64,000 nucleotides of DNA from Candidatus Neomicrothrix sp. UBA814 (GTDB taxonomy: Bacteria; Actinomycetota; Acidimicrobiia; Acidimicrobiales; Poriferisodalaceae). Positions 18,490 through 27,812 of this stretch are shown piece after piece; positions within the stretch are counted from its first letter, which is position 1, and every line of letters begins with the position of its first letter. The stretch spans positions 52,357 through 116,356 of the forward strand of contig DBIA01000009.1 in NCBI GenBank assembly GCA_002296525.1, in the 5' to 3' direction. The notes under the pieces are model-generated. The model saw only the letters and a program-made list of their open reading frames with translations. It was not told where the DNA came from and searched no databases. The position numbers and the translations under genes were made by a program.

Positions 18490-19503
18490 TTAGATGGACG
18501 CGTCGGCGTTGATGACGATCTTCCCAAAAAATTTCCGTTCTTCGAGAGCTCGATGAGCAGAGATCCCTTCTTCCAGGGGGACACGAGAATCAATCACTGG
18601 AGAGAACTCTCCCGTTTTGGTTAAGCGAAGTAATTCATCGAGATCGCTGCGTTGCCAACCATTGGATCCGCGAATGTCCATTTCTGCGGTCCAGATGAAT
18701 CGCAAGTCAGTTGGGGGATCGAAACCTGCAGTTGCGCCGCACGTCAGGACTCGCCCGCCGAGTTTTACGCATTTAAGTGACTTTGCCCACGTGTCACCGC
18801 CGGTGAAGTTCACTACAACGTCGTATCCACCCCCACTGAAAAGGCTTCCTGTGTTTTCACGGCAGTACTTCACAAAATCAGTAGTGGAGTAGTTGATAGT
18901 TTCATCAGCCCCTAAAGCTCGTAACTGCTCACACTTTTCATCGGTTCCAGCAGCAGCGATGACTGACGCACCGCACATTTTTGCTAGGAGTAAAGCGCTG
19001 GTTCCGACTCCGCCGCTTGCCCCCAAAATCAAAACGGAGTCACCGGCAGTGACACCACCGCGTGTCAACATCATTCGATGCGCAGTTCCATACGCGACCG
19101 GGAGACAGGCAGCGTCATCAAATGAAACGTCGTCGGGAAGCGAAATCAATTGCTCGGCAGTCACAACCACGTACTCCGCGTATGCGCCCCACAGAGTGTC
19201 ACCGATCATCCACAGCTTGCCATCTTCGTATCTCACGGGGTCAACGAGAACTCGGTCCCCTATTTGCCAGCCCGTCACATCGTCTGCGACCTCAGCTAGG
19301 ACGCCTGCGCAGTCACAGCCTGGGATACCCGGGAGCGGAACTTTGATTCCGGGCATGCCCTGGCGGGTAAAGACATCGTGATAATTCAGTGAACATGCCC
19401 GGACCGCAACACGAACTTCACCTGGTTGCAGCGCCGGCTCCTCAATCTCTCGGTAATCGAGAACATCGATTGGTCCATGTTCGTCAAAGACAATGGCTTT
19501 CAT
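18490..19503 (-). CDS. Zinc-type alcohol dehydrogenase / quinone oxidoreductase family
   Basis: 337 residues, medium-chain dehydrogenase/reductase. GroES-like N-terminal half with CSLNYHDVFTRQGMPG and PGIPGCDCAGVLAEV, then the nucleotide-binding GASGGVGTSALLLAKMCGA. It has few of the structural-zinc cysteines, favouring an enoyl-reductase or quinone-reductase activity, though this is not firm. It overlaps the upstream acyl-CoA ligase by four bases (ATGA) and is the last gene of an SDR-ligase-MDR operon. Confidence 0.87.
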   Translation of the reverse strand: MKAIVFDEHGPIDVLDYREIEEPALQPGEVRVAVRACSLNYHDVFTRQGMPGIKVPLPGIPGCDCAGVLAEVADDVTGWQIGDRVLVDPVRYEDGKLWMIGDTLWGAYAEYVVVTAEQLISLPDDVSFDDAACLPVAYGTAHRMMLTRGGVTAGDSVLILGASGGVGTSALLLAKMCGASVIAAAGTDEKCEQLRALGADETINYSTTDFVKYCRENTGSLFSGGGYDVVVNFTGGDTWAKSLKCVKLGGRVLTCGATAGFDPPTDLRFIWTAEMDIRGSNGWQRSDLDELLRLTKTGEFSPVIDSRVPLEEGISAHRALEERKFFGKIVINADASI

Positions 19504-20993
19504 TGAACCTCCGTATCCAAGTTCAGTAGTTTCTCAGCATTTTTGATGAGCTGGGTTCTATCGATTTTTGCGGTAGAAGCAAGTGGGATTTCATCAACGA
19601 ACCAGACATGTCGAGGGTGCGCGTACGCAGGACCATTTTTGAGCGCGTACTCCTTGATGTCATCCGCGTTTATCTGAACGCCTGCTTCACTGCGAATGAA
19701 CACCGCAGGTAGCTGACCCTTCAATTCATCCCTAACAGGGACCACGACTGCCTGATGTACTGACGGGTGGTGCTCAAGCATTTGTTCGACAGCGTCCGGG
19801 TAGATGTTCTCACCTGCGCAAACAAACATGTCGTCCACTCGGCCGACGAAGAAGTACCAGCCATCCTCGTCTCGGTGCATTAAATCGCCAGTGTGGTACC
19901 AACCGTCGGTCAATCGCTCAGCGTTTGCTTCCGGTAAACCGTGATAGCCGAGCATCACCCCTTTAGATTTCACCCACAACTCGCCGCGATTTGATTCTGC
20001 TCCGGTATCTGGATCTACCAATTTCAGTTGCACACTGGAATGCTCATACCCCAAAGAAATCTTTGGTCTTGGGAGATCTTCAGGATGAGGGCCAAATTCC
20101 AAAACAGCTTCTGTAGTTCCGTAGCCGTTGGTCACCAGAGCCTCAGGAAAGAGTGCTTGCACGTCATCAAATAGGGCTTCAGTCAGGGGTGCGGAACCAA
20201 TCAAAACTCGCTGTACCGAAGAAAGATCATGCTGATTAGGTGTCTTCTGTAACTCAGCAGTCACCAAGGCGTACATCGTGGGCACACCAGAACACATCGT
20301 GACTCGATGCTTGGTTATGGCGTCAAGGTATTCACCTGCTGAGAACTGAGGAAGAAGAACGACTTTTCCGCCGCTGGCGAATGCAAGCTTCGACGCCATC
20401 GACGCGTTCTTGTGATACAGAGGCGCCGAAACCAGCATCACTTCCCCTGGAAGAGCTGCACCATATTCGAGCACGGTAAAAGTTATGTTTTCGTGCGACA
20501 ACAACACCCCTTTAGGCTTTCCCGTCGAACCCGATGTATAGATTTGGACGGCTACGTCATCCGGTTTGACGTTCATAATGCTAGGGGCGGGGGCGCTACT
20601 CATTATTTGGCCCCACTGTTCCGAACCAATAACGACTTTCGGTACGTCCGCTCTGAACTCGGCATGTTCGGTGTCAGTTATCAGCAGTTTCAGATCCGCA
20701 TCTTGGATGATGTACTGCAAAGTGGACTCGGGAAGCCGGGTGTTCAGCGGAACAAAAACCATCCCCGCCGCAGGAGCACCAAACATCACCGTGTAGTACT
20801 CACCGAGGTTGCCGGCTAGTAAGCCGATTCGAGAACCCGGAGTCAAACCAAAATCAATCATTGCCTGGGCAAACACATGAACTTGGTTTGTGATTTCGGC
20901 GACAGAAACTTCTAGAGCAGGGTTCTTGGAACGATCGATAAGAGCGACGTCAGTGGGCTTGGGATTCTGATGCAAAAGCTCGGCAATATTCAT
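19500..20993 (-). CDS. Acyl-CoA synthetase, AMP-binding family
   Basis: 497 residues. YTSGSTGKPKGVLLSHEN near residue 152, NGYGTTEA near 288, GWYHTGDLMHRDEDGWYFFVGR and the A-loop lysine in STAKIDRTQ at the end. Middle gene of a three-gene operon: it begins 8 bases after the SDR stop and overlaps the dehydrogenase. The trio would activate an acid and carry out redox steps on the acyl chain; the compound is unknown. Confidence 0.9.
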   Translation of the reverse strand: MNIAELLHQNPKPTDVALIDRSKNPALEVSVAEITNQVHVFAQAMIDFGLTPGSRIGLLAGNLGEYYTVMFGAPAAGMVFVPLNTRLPESTLQYIIQDADLKLLITDTEHAEFRADVPKVVIGSEQWGQIMSSAPAPSIMNVKPDDVAVQIYTSGSTGKPKGVLLSHENITFTVLEYGAALPGEVMLVSAPLYHKNASMASKLAFASGGKVVLLPQFSAGEYLDAITKHRVTMCSGVPTMYALVTAELQKTPNQHDLSSVQRVLIGSAPLTEALFDDVQALFPEALVTNGYGTTEAVLEFGPHPEDLPRPKISLGYEHSSVQLKLVDPDTGAESNRGELWVKSKGVMLGYHGLPEANAERLTDGWYHTGDLMHRDEDGWYFFVGRVDDMFVCAGENIYPDAVEQMLEHHPSVHQAVVVPVRDELKGQLPAVFIRSEAGVQINADDIKEYALKNGPAYAHPRHVWFVDEIPLASTAKIDRTQLIKNAEKLLNLDTEVQ

Positions 20994-21001
20994 CCCGGTG
21001 A

Positions 21002-21715
21002 TTATCCCAAAACCTCCGGTTCACATGTCATCAAAATTTCGGCGACGGTAGCGGTGTTGGGCAACCGAACAATCGTGGCTACGGTCTCAGCCAAATCGCC
21101 CGGCTGGATCATGATTGCAGGATCCACTCCAAAACTTGATGTCATGTCGGTTTCGACGTAGCCAGGGCAAATAGCGGTGACTCGGATACCTTCGTCAAAC
21201 GTCGCATGGCGAACCGCGTGATGCAGAGCCAGAAACGCATGTTTAGTCATCGCATATCCGGGCGCGAAGTTTCCCTTCACCCTCTTCCCGGAAAGGGATA
21301 CGACGTTCACGATTCGCCCTTCGCCGGAAATAGCCAATAAGGGAAGAGCACGCTGAATGAGACGCAATGGGCCTTTGACATTTACTGACCACATCTCGTC
21401 AAGTAGTTCTTCGGAAAGGTCAGCTAGTGACTCCATATGTCCGATGCCCGCATTGTTTGTCAAACCATCAATTCGTCCGTGCAGTTCTTCAGTTGCACTC
21501 ACCCATTCGTCGCCGCTGACGGGATTGAGAGCATCGTATGGGTGACACGAAACATTTTGATCTGCCCAGTGGTGAACCGATGCTTGCAGAGCGTCAACGT
21601 CACGAGCTCCAAGACTTACGGCCCAGCCATCAGAGTGGAATTGCTGGGCCAAGGCAGCACCGATGCCACGATTCGCGCCGCTAATCATCATTACCCGACC
21701 TGCTGGATCAATCAT
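21002..21715 (-). CDS. Short-chain dehydrogenase/reductase
   Basis: 237 residues from the ATG at 21715. The frame stays open upstream into tRNA-Pro, but family sequence starts here, and GCGAGG stands upstream as ribosome site. Cofactor motif SGANRGIGAAL near residue 12, NNAGIGH near 85, and the catalytic Ser-Tyr-Lys as VVSLSGKR and YAMTKHAFLAL. First gene of the operon with the acyl-CoA ligase and the MDR dehydrogenase. Confidence 0.9.
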   Translation of the reverse strand: MIDPAGRVMMISGANRGIGAALAQQFHSDGWAVSLGARDVDALQASVHHWADQNVSCHPYDALNPVSGDEWVSATEELHGRIDGLTNNAGIGHMESLADLSEELLDEMWSVNVKGPLRLIQRALPLLAISGEGRIVNVVSLSGKRVKGNFAPGYAMTKHAFLALHHAVRHATFDEGIRVTAICPGYVETDMTSSFGVDPAIMIQPGDLAETVATIVRLPNTATVAEILMTCEPEVLG

Positions 21716-21776
21716 TATCAACCTCGCCACTTGGTTAGAAGCACGCGCAGCTTTGCAAACAAACTTCAACGCGTTG

Positions 21777-21853
<77 letters not shown>

Positions 21854-21933
21854 TTGTCACGTTCTGGAACCTCTGACGCTAGCGCATATGTAACTTGATT
21901 CCCCTGGAGTCTGGCTACAACACGCGAACAGAC

Positions 21934-22431
21934 CTATGTGACCTGAGGGACCTCTTCAGTATCAGTGGACTCGTCTTCGTCTGAGCCGAACTCACTTTCT
22001 TCTGGCGAGATACCTTCCGACAACCGTTCCGTCTCAGGAGTTGTTCCTTCACGCATGTCTTCTCCAGCGAGCAGAGCGACGGCAGCCATTTTCAAGCGAA
22101 ACGAATCCAGTGGTTTAACCAACCAGCCCTGAGCTCCGGCTTGCTGTGCTAGGTACACGTCGGCCTCGCGATCCAAAAGCATCAAAATTGGCACCGGAGA
22201 CAGTCTCTCGGCATCAATTTCGAGGCGAAGATCCATGCACGTTGCCATCCCCCCCATATTCCCGATTTGCAAGTCGAGAATCACCAAATCAGGGATTTGG
22301 CTAGATACCAATGCGCGCACATCTGCACCCGCGCGAACCACGTTGACCGTGGTTCCTGGATCGCTGAGAGCAGCACGTACTTCTTCGATAAGCCAGTCAG
22401 CATCACTTGCCAGAAGGACAGTAGTCATCAC
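21934..22431 (-). CDS. Single-domain response regulator (receiver protein)
   Basis: 165 residues. Receiver domain with phospho-acceptor D53 in DLVILDLQIGN and conserved K105 in GWLVKPLDS; after about residue 120 there is only an acidic, Glu-rich tail, so no DNA-binding output. No histidine kinase gene is adjacent. A TAGCCT hexamer (22442-22437) ends 5 bases before the GTG at 22431 and 8 before the next ATG, so the message may be leaderless. Confidence 0.87.
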   Translation of the reverse strand: MMTTVLLASDADWLIEEVRAALSDPGTTVNVVRAGADVRALVSSQIPDLVILDLQIGNMGGMATCMDLRLEIDAERLSPVPILMLLDREADVYLAQQAGAQGWLVKPLDSFRLKMAAVALLAGEDMREGTTPETERLSEGISPEESEFGSDEDESTDTEEVPQVT

Positions 22432-22543
22432 TTACGAGGCTAGCCGCAGAGAGCCGAGTAAAGAGGTGTCATGAGGACAAGGCTGGAAGAGAATGGGAGA
22501 GTGACGCTCGCTCTGTAGTCTTGGCAAAGCAATCTAAATCCGG

Positions 22544-23860
22544 TTGATGGGCGAACTCTTGAGCAACTTGAAGCGCACCCGCCGCTCGTTAGCGGCCTTA
22601 ATCATTGTCGTTGTAGCCCTGACCGGGTTATTTGGTTCACCCGCCGCTTCACATGACGGCCACGACCACTCCCGTGAGATTCGGATCATCGAAGTGAGTG
22701 GACTTCTCGACCCAATTGAAATCGATTACATCGACTCGCAAATACAAGATGCACAAAGGCAGTGGGCCCTCGCCATAGTCCTACAAGTCAACAGCCCGGG
22801 AAGCGTCTCAGATAGACAAGAAATACTTGACCTTCTGCAGAACATAGAAGGTTCTTTGGTTCCCGTTGGCGCCTGGATAGGCCAAAGTGGAGCGACTGCG
22901 CAAGGTGCAGCAGCCCATCTTGTACAAGCAGCCGATTATTCGGGTATCGCCCCCGGCAGTCGCATAGGCAATTTTGCCGAGTTCACAACCTCCGCAGAGT
23001 CCGCCCCGCAGGCAGGTTCTAATGATCTACGACGCGGTGAAGATGCCGTTGAAGCCGGTCTTGTCAAGGTAATGGCGCCCACTCTTGGCGAGTTTCTGCT
23101 TGCCATGGAGGACGCAGAACTAATTGAAAAAATCTCAACAGAGATTGAGCAAGCTGACGGACTAATACAACGCTCAGTGGCAAGCGATGTCACGGTCGCT
23201 TTCAACAAGCTTTCCTTGCTGGACCAGTTATTTCACACCATCGCCAGTCCAGCTGTCACATATCTCTTATTTCTCGCCGGGATGTCATTGTTGCTTCTTG
23301 ACTTCTTTACTGGCGGTATCGGTGTCGCAGGTAGTGTCGGCTGTGGCTCATTACTGTTTGGCTGTTACGGATTAGGAGTTTTAGACGTTCGTCTCTGGGC
23401 TCTCGTGCTGCTGGTTATAGCGATGCTCGGATTTGCAGTCGACCTTCAGACAGGAGTGCCCAGATTCTGGACTGTCGTCGGAGCCGTACTTTTGATTATC
23501 GGATCACTATGGCTTTTTGCGACCCACTCGATGAGCTGGTTAACGCTGGGTGGCGGAATTGGTTTGACTCTTGCATTCGTCCTTTCGGGAATGCCGGCGT
23601 TAATCAGAACTAGATATGGCACCAGTACTCTCGGACGAGAGTGGATGGTTGGCAAAATGACCGAGGCGGCAACGGATCTCACTCCCGATGGTCTTGTAGT
23701 TTTTGAAAACTCACAGTGGCGAGCTCGAGTAAATCGACTGACCCCAATCAAAGAAGGCGAGTCAGCGCGCATCGTTGGCCTTGAAGGCCTTGTTTTGGAG
23801 GTAGAGCCCGAAGAAGGCGGCGCTGTTGACTATCGAGAAATGCGACAAAAAGAGAAATAA
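22544..23860 (+). CDS. NfeD-like membrane serine protease (ClpP class)
   Basis: 438 residues. N-terminal signal/anchor helix, a His-rich stretch (HDGHDHS), then a ClpP-like domain whose likely nucleophile is the serine in WIGQSGATAQGAA, with a lysine partner in the following helix region. From about residue 230 come four or five membrane helices, and the C-terminal 70 residues form the soluble NfeD OB-fold (WMVGKMTEA...LEVEPEEGG). This is the long NfeD architecture, linked to membrane protein quality control; a stomatin partner is usual but is not next to it. Confidence 0.88.
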   Translation: MMGELLSNLKRTRRSLAALIIVVVALTGLFGSPAASHDGHDHSREIRIIEVSGLLDPIEIDYIDSQIQDAQRQWALAIVLQVNSPGSVSDRQEILDLLQNIEGSLVPVGAWIGQSGATAQGAAAHLVQAADYSGIAPGSRIGNFAEFTTSAESAPQAGSNDLRRGEDAVEAGLVKVMAPTLGEFLLAMEDAELIEKISTEIEQADGLIQRSVASDVTVAFNKLSLLDQLFHTIASPAVTYLLFLAGMSLLLLDFFTGGIGVAGSVGCGSLLFGCYGLGVLDVRLWALVLLVIAMLGFAVDLQTGVPRFWTVVGAVLLIIGSLWLFATHSMSWLTLGGGIGLTLAFVLSGMPALIRTRYGTSTLGREWMVGKMTEAATDLTPDGLVVFENSQWRARVNRLTPIKEGESARIVGLEGLVLEVEPEEGGAVDYREMRQKEK

Positions 23861-24025
23861 ATCATCTACTTCGGTGCCGTAAATAATCGAATCTGGGTCT
23901 GAAAACGTTAGATATTCCCTGTATAAGGCGAGTTTCAAAAATTGAATCGTTTTTTGATTTTTTCTTGCCTTTCCGCGGGTTACGCGCCTAAATTGCGTCC
24001 GGAAGCTCTTTGGGGGGAGCAAATT

Positions 24026-24298
24026 ATGGCTGCATTGCCGGATGACAGTTGGGAGCACAAGGCTGCGTGTCGAGGACCGCAGTCAACCGTTTTCTTTCCG
24101 CCGCCGAGGTTTGAGCGGAAAGACGAAAAATTAGGCCGAGAGGCCCGAGCTAAGGCGATCTGCGCGCAATGTTCGGTCAGAGAGGACTGCCTGTCGTACG
24201 CGCTTGACATTCGCGAGCCGCATGGCATTTGGGGTGGTGCGAACGAAGCCGAGCGCAGGCAAATGCTCCTTGTCTTAGATGGCGAAGCCGTCTCCTAA
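24026..24298 (+). CDS. WhiB-family Fe-S regulator
   Basis: 90 residues from the ATG at 24026, preceded by a strong GGGGGGAG ribosome site; longer frames upstream are not family sequence. The four cluster cysteines are C15, C46, C49 and C55 (ACRG, CAQC, DCL), followed by the GIWGG turn and a short basic end. WhiB proteins are actinobacterial transcription factors that work with the principal sigma factor. One of three in the window. Confidence 0.93.
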   Translation: MAALPDDSWEHKAACRGPQSTVFFPPPRFERKDEKLGREARAKAICAQCSVREDCLSYALDIREPHGIWGGANEAERRQMLLVLDGEAVS

Positions 24299-24336
24299 CA
24301 GTTCCTGATTCTGCGGGCACCCTCGCACGTCTTACG

Positions 24337-26055
24337 TTAAATCTTTGGCAGGCGTGGACCACCGATTCTCAGGTCGTCCCGTCTTCGCGTAACTCCAGTT
24401 TTGTCGAGCACAGCGCAGATAGGTAGAGCGAATTTCCTTGTTGTATTCAACGCATCTCGAATTTCGGCAACGGTGACCCCCTCAGGCTTGTCTTGCAATA
24501 GGTGGGCGACCACTATCGATGCTTGGTCAATCGCTGATGTAGCAAAGAAAACACCTTCGTTTTGAATCACCAGCCCACGTTGCAGCAAGCCTCGCAGCTC
24601 TTCTTTGGATGAGTGGCCTGGCTGATTCGGAGAGAAAAGATCTTTTTCGAGTTCGGCGAGGATTGGATGATTAGCCAAGATGTCTTCTTGATCGACCGAC
24701 TTCACTCGTCCATCGGAGATTTCGACCTCTTGCAAATTGTTGATAGCTAAGCGTTGTCGTTCATCTAGAAGCGCTACGTCTAATCCGAGAGGTCCGGCTT
24801 CTTCGACCAAAGATTGAACCTCCTGTTTTAAAGCGGCAAGGACGGCTTCTGACGTGACCCAGTCGCCCAATACTGGATCTGTCCGAACGCCGGTGAGTCG
24901 TTCGAGTTCGTCTACGGTGATCCATTCGCGTTCTGACACCACTCGCTCGATCGATAGATCAGGCTGAGCTTCGGATGCTTTCAGCACGGGATCGACATCG
25001 AGCACGTGACCGCCTCCGATGGTTTCATCCCGACCGGCTTCTCGTAACACAAACCTGTCTCCGGGCAGTAGTGGAAGACTTTCTGGCAAAAAAATTCGTA
25101 CGTGCCCATCGGAACCCGGCGTGAGACGGTCAGGGCCTAAGACTCTGATTTTCACTGGCCATTCACCTGAACCGACATATAGCGAATATGCCCCGCGTCT
25201 CGATACATCATGAGTGAGGGTGGGCAGAATCCGAATCGCTGCATCGAACTTCCGGCTGCGGTGCCACTGTTCGTTAAACACCAAAGCGATTCCTCTACCA
25301 AGTTCTTGGTAATCAACATTGGCAAGGTTCAAAGCGACGCGGTGTCCGGGATCAATCTTTGTTCTTGATTCGCTTTGTGTCTGAATGGCGCGGATCCTCG
25401 CTGTGGCGTTACCAGGTATGAGCGCGAGCTCGTCATCCACTCTCAAACGGCCCCCGGTCAGGGTGCCGGTCACCACGCTGCCTGCGCCGGTTGCGGCGAA
25501 CGCCCGATCGATCCAAAGTCGTGGCCGCTTAATGTTGTTTGCGGTAGGTACGGACTCAGTGAGTCGATCGAGAGATTCGCGCAGCGTATCTATGCCGGTG
25601 CCGGTGAGGCTGTCGACAGGCACGATCTCAGCGCCTTCGAGGAAGCTATTTTCTATGCGCTCCTCTACGTCCATGTGGGCTAGTTCTGCGAGTTCATCGT
25701 CAACTAGTCCAATCTGGGTAAGGGCAATAACTCCGTGGCGGATTCCCAGTAGCTCGAGGATGCGAAGGTGTTCCTCGGACTGAGGTTTCCAACCTTCAGT
25801 TGCCGCGACTACAAAAAGGCATGCGTCTACGCCACCGACCCCGGCGAGCATGTTCTTGATGAAACGAATGTGGCCGGGGACGTCAATGAATGACAGCTTC
25901 CGACCCGATGAAAGATCTGTAAATGCAAAGCCCAAGTCGATCGTTAGACCGCGCTCTTTTTCTTCTGTTAGTCGGTCTGGGTCGGTTCCCGTAAGCGCCC
26001 GGACCAAGGTTGACTTGCCGTGATCTACGTGGCCTGCTGTTGCGATGATGTGCAT
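24337..26055 (-). CDS. selB: SelB, selenocysteine-specific elongation factor
   Basis: 572 residues. GTPase domain with GHVDHGKST at 8-16, the DVPGH and TQIG equivalents, and RGLTIDLGFA as switch I; then two beta-barrel domains and a C-terminal winged-helix region that would read the SECIS hairpin of selenoprotein messages. It carries Sec-tRNA to UGA codons. It begins 3 bases after selA ends; the Sec tRNA is 17 kb away at 43157-43248. Confidence 0.95.
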   Translation of the reverse strand: MHIIATAGHVDHGKSTLVRALTGTDPDRLTEEKERGLTIDLGFAFTDLSSGRKLSFIDVPGHIRFIKNMLAGVGGVDACLFVVAATEGWKPQSEEHLRILELLGIRHGVIALTQIGLVDDELAELAHMDVEERIENSFLEGAEIVPVDSLTGTGIDTLRESLDRLTESVPTANNIKRPRLWIDRAFAATGAGSVVTGTLTGGRLRVDDELALIPGNATARIRAIQTQSESRTKIDPGHRVALNLANVDYQELGRGIALVFNEQWHRSRKFDAAIRILPTLTHDVSRRGAYSLYVGSGEWPVKIRVLGPDRLTPGSDGHVRIFLPESLPLLPGDRFVLREAGRDETIGGGHVLDVDPVLKASEAQPDLSIERVVSEREWITVDELERLTGVRTDPVLGDWVTSEAVLAALKQEVQSLVEEAGPLGLDVALLDERQRLAINNLQEVEISDGRVKSVDQEDILANHPILAELEKDLFSPNQPGHSSKEELRGLLQRGLVIQNEGVFFATSAIDQASIVVAHLLQDKPEGVTVAEIRDALNTTRKFALPICAVLDKTGVTRRRDDLRIGGPRLPKI

Positions 26056-26058
26056 TGT

Positions 26059-27300
26059 TCAAATAACTGAGGCAATTGCGTTTGCCACCAAGGTGTCGTC
26101 GTCGGGATGAACGGTTCGAAGGTCGACGAACGTTGCTTGATCACGAACTCTCGCAATAACGGGTATTGGAGCTTCTCGAAGACCGGTTGAGACGTCCCCG
26201 TCTAATTGAATTCCCGCCGATGGGATTTCTTCGCCGGGTAATGAACCCCCACCGGTCATTGCACTGGTTGTTACCGAGCGACCTGCTGATATGGCATCGG
26301 CGCGAGCTAACAGCTGAGTCACTGGAGTTTGGGCCATTCGCCAAAAGGGTATTGAATCGCCGTCTCGGCGAAGGTAGGCCAATGCTGTTTGCTGGAGAGC
26401 ACCTAGGACGAGAGCCCCGGGTCGGAATGCCCGCATGAGAGGATGTTGAGCACAGGCTTCGATCAAGTCTGCTCGCCCGGCGATTATCCCAGCTTGAGGC
26501 CCTCCGAACAGTTTGTCACCAGAAAAAGTCACTAAAGCGGCACCGGCTTCTAGGGTTTGCTTTACAGCTGGTTCGTCGCGCAGCCACGACGGTTTGCCAT
26601 CTCGCAGCCAATGACAGCCCTCGTCTATAAAACCGGATCCCAGATCTGCGACGACAGGAACCTCTAGATCACTTAAAGCGGAGACTGATACCTCTTCTGT
26701 GAAACCACTGATTTTGTAATTGGAGGGATGAACCTTTAGTAGGAGAGCGGTGTCGTGAAGACGACAAGCGGCTTTGTAGTCAGCGACTCTTGTTCTATTA
26801 GTCGTGCCGACTTCAACAAGGTGAGCTCCGGACTCTGACATTACGTCCGGTACGCGAAACCCTCCACCGATTTCCACCAGTTCACCACGTGAGACTGCGA
26901 CCGCTCGATCTCGAGCCAAAGCGGCAAGCACTAGTGTTACGGCTGCCGAGCAGTTATTGACGATTAGAGCGGCCTCAGCTCCAGTCAATTTGCAGATTAG
27001 GTTCGTGACATGGTTATTTCGAGAGCCGCGACTGCCGGTGATTAAGTTGAATTCCAGGTTCGTTGCCTGCGCTTGCTGATGATATTCCAGTGGGGCGCGA
27101 CCAAGATTGGTGTGAAGTAGCACTCCGGTTGCGTTGATTGCGGGTCCCAGCAGCGATCGTTGGAGTTGGATTGCTTCACTGCGCGCCGATTCGGGGTCAT
27201 TGTTTGCAATAGCGATTCGGGCAGCTTCCACTAGAAGTGGAGCAGGTAAATCGATGTCTGCTAACGATCTCGATAGGGCATCAACTGACGGTGGTCGCAC
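26059..27300 (-). CDS. selA: SelA, L-seryl-tRNA(Sec) selenium transferase
   Basis: 413 residues; converts Ser-tRNA(Sec) to Sec-tRNA(Sec) with selenophosphate. Family motifs: INATGVLLHTNLGRAPL, EFNLITGSRGSRNNHV, VNNCSAAVTL and the PLP lysine in FSGDKLFGGPQAG. The N-terminal domain that binds the tRNA is shorter than in E. coli SelA (about 460 residues). Start is GTG at 27300 with a leaderless-type -10 in front. selD is not in the window. Confidence 0.95.
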   Translation of the reverse strand: MRPPSVDALSRSLADIDLPAPLLVEAARIAIANNDPESARSEAIQLQRSLLGPAINATGVLLHTNLGRAPLEYHQQAQATNLEFNLITGSRGSRNNHVTNLICKLTGAEAALIVNNCSAAVTLVLAALARDRAVAVSRGELVEIGGGFRVPDVMSESGAHLVEVGTTNRTRVADYKAACRLHDTALLLKVHPSNYKISGFTEEVSVSALSDLEVPVVADLGSGFIDEGCHWLRDGKPSWLRDEPAVKQTLEAGAALVTFSGDKLFGGPQAGIIAGRADLIEACAQHPLMRAFRPGALVLGALQQTALAYLRRDGDSIPFWRMAQTPVTQLLARADAISAGRSVTTSAMTGGGSLPGEEIPSAGIQLDGDVSTGLREAPIPVIARVRDQATFVDLRTVHPDDDTLVANAIASVI

Positions 27301-27306
27301 GTTAGA

Positions 27307-27312
27307 AGGATA
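27307..27312 (-). promoter_or_regulatory. Leaderless-type -10 hexamer for selAB
   Basis: TATCCT on the minus strand ends 6 bases before the selA GTG; no ribosome site lies between. Confidence 0.45.
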
Positions 27313-27349
27313 GGTCCGACGGAGTTCGATTCGCCCTAGGTGCCATCAC

Positions 27350-27355
27350 TAAGAT
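27350..27355 (+). promoter_or_regulatory. Leaderless-type -10 hexamer for the FxsA gene
   Basis: TAAGAT ends 7 bases before the GTG at 27363. It is divergent from the selA promoter about 40 bases away. Confidence 0.4.
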
Positions 27356-27362
27356 CAAGCAA

Positions 27363-27812
27363 GTGGCTGTTCTGTTCATTCTGTTTATCGTCGTACCCAT
27401 TGTCGAACTGGTGCTCATTATCCAGGTAGGTCAGGCCGTAGGGGCATGGAACACCATCGGTTTATTGATCATTGACAGCCTGGTTGGGGCTTGGCTAGTC
27501 AAACATCAAGGTGTTGGATTACTTAAGAGATCTCGCGAACGTCTGCAAAAAGGTGAGATGCCTAGCGACGAAATTTTTTCTGGCATAGCGATTTTGTTTG
27601 CGGGCGCATTGATGCTTACTCCTGGATTCTTGACTGATGTAGTCGGGTTGGTCATATTGATTCCCCCCATTCGTTCCGTTGCAATAGCTGGTATTCGACG
27701 TAACTTTCATTCCCGTGCTACGAATGGCTCGGCAACATGGAACCTTGAAACATGGGCTACGGAAGAGCCCTACAACGAAGATGGACCTCCGTTCGGAGAG
27801 CAGGACAATTGA
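27363..27812 (+). CDS. FxsA-family membrane protein
   Basis: 149 residues with hydrophobic helices at about 2-20, 25-45 and 75-105 and the family's GAWNTIGLLIIDSLVGAWLVKHQG and LMLTPGFLTDVVGLVILIPPIR. The E. coli homologue FxsA suppresses F-plasmid exclusion of phage T7; its cellular role is not known. The C-terminal tail is acidic. It overlaps the NUDIX gene by four bases. Confidence 0.88.
   Translation: MAVLFILFIVVPIVELVLIIQVGQAVGAWNTIGLLIIDSLVGAWLVKHQGVGLLKRSRERLQKGEMPSDEIFSGIAILFAGALMLTPGFLTDVVGLVILIPPIRSVAIAGIRRNFHSRATNGSATWNLETWATEEPYNEDGPPFGEQDN

Noticed and set aside
23930..23970. AT-rich inverted repeat TCAAAAA/TTTTTTGA as a terminator of nfeD
   Set aside because: The stem is all A-T and weak, and it lies in the leader of WhiB, so terminator function cannot be claimed.
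23942..24025. Longer WhiB with 28 extra residues
   Set aside because: The strong GGGGGGAG ribosome site and family sequence both begin at the ATG at 24026.
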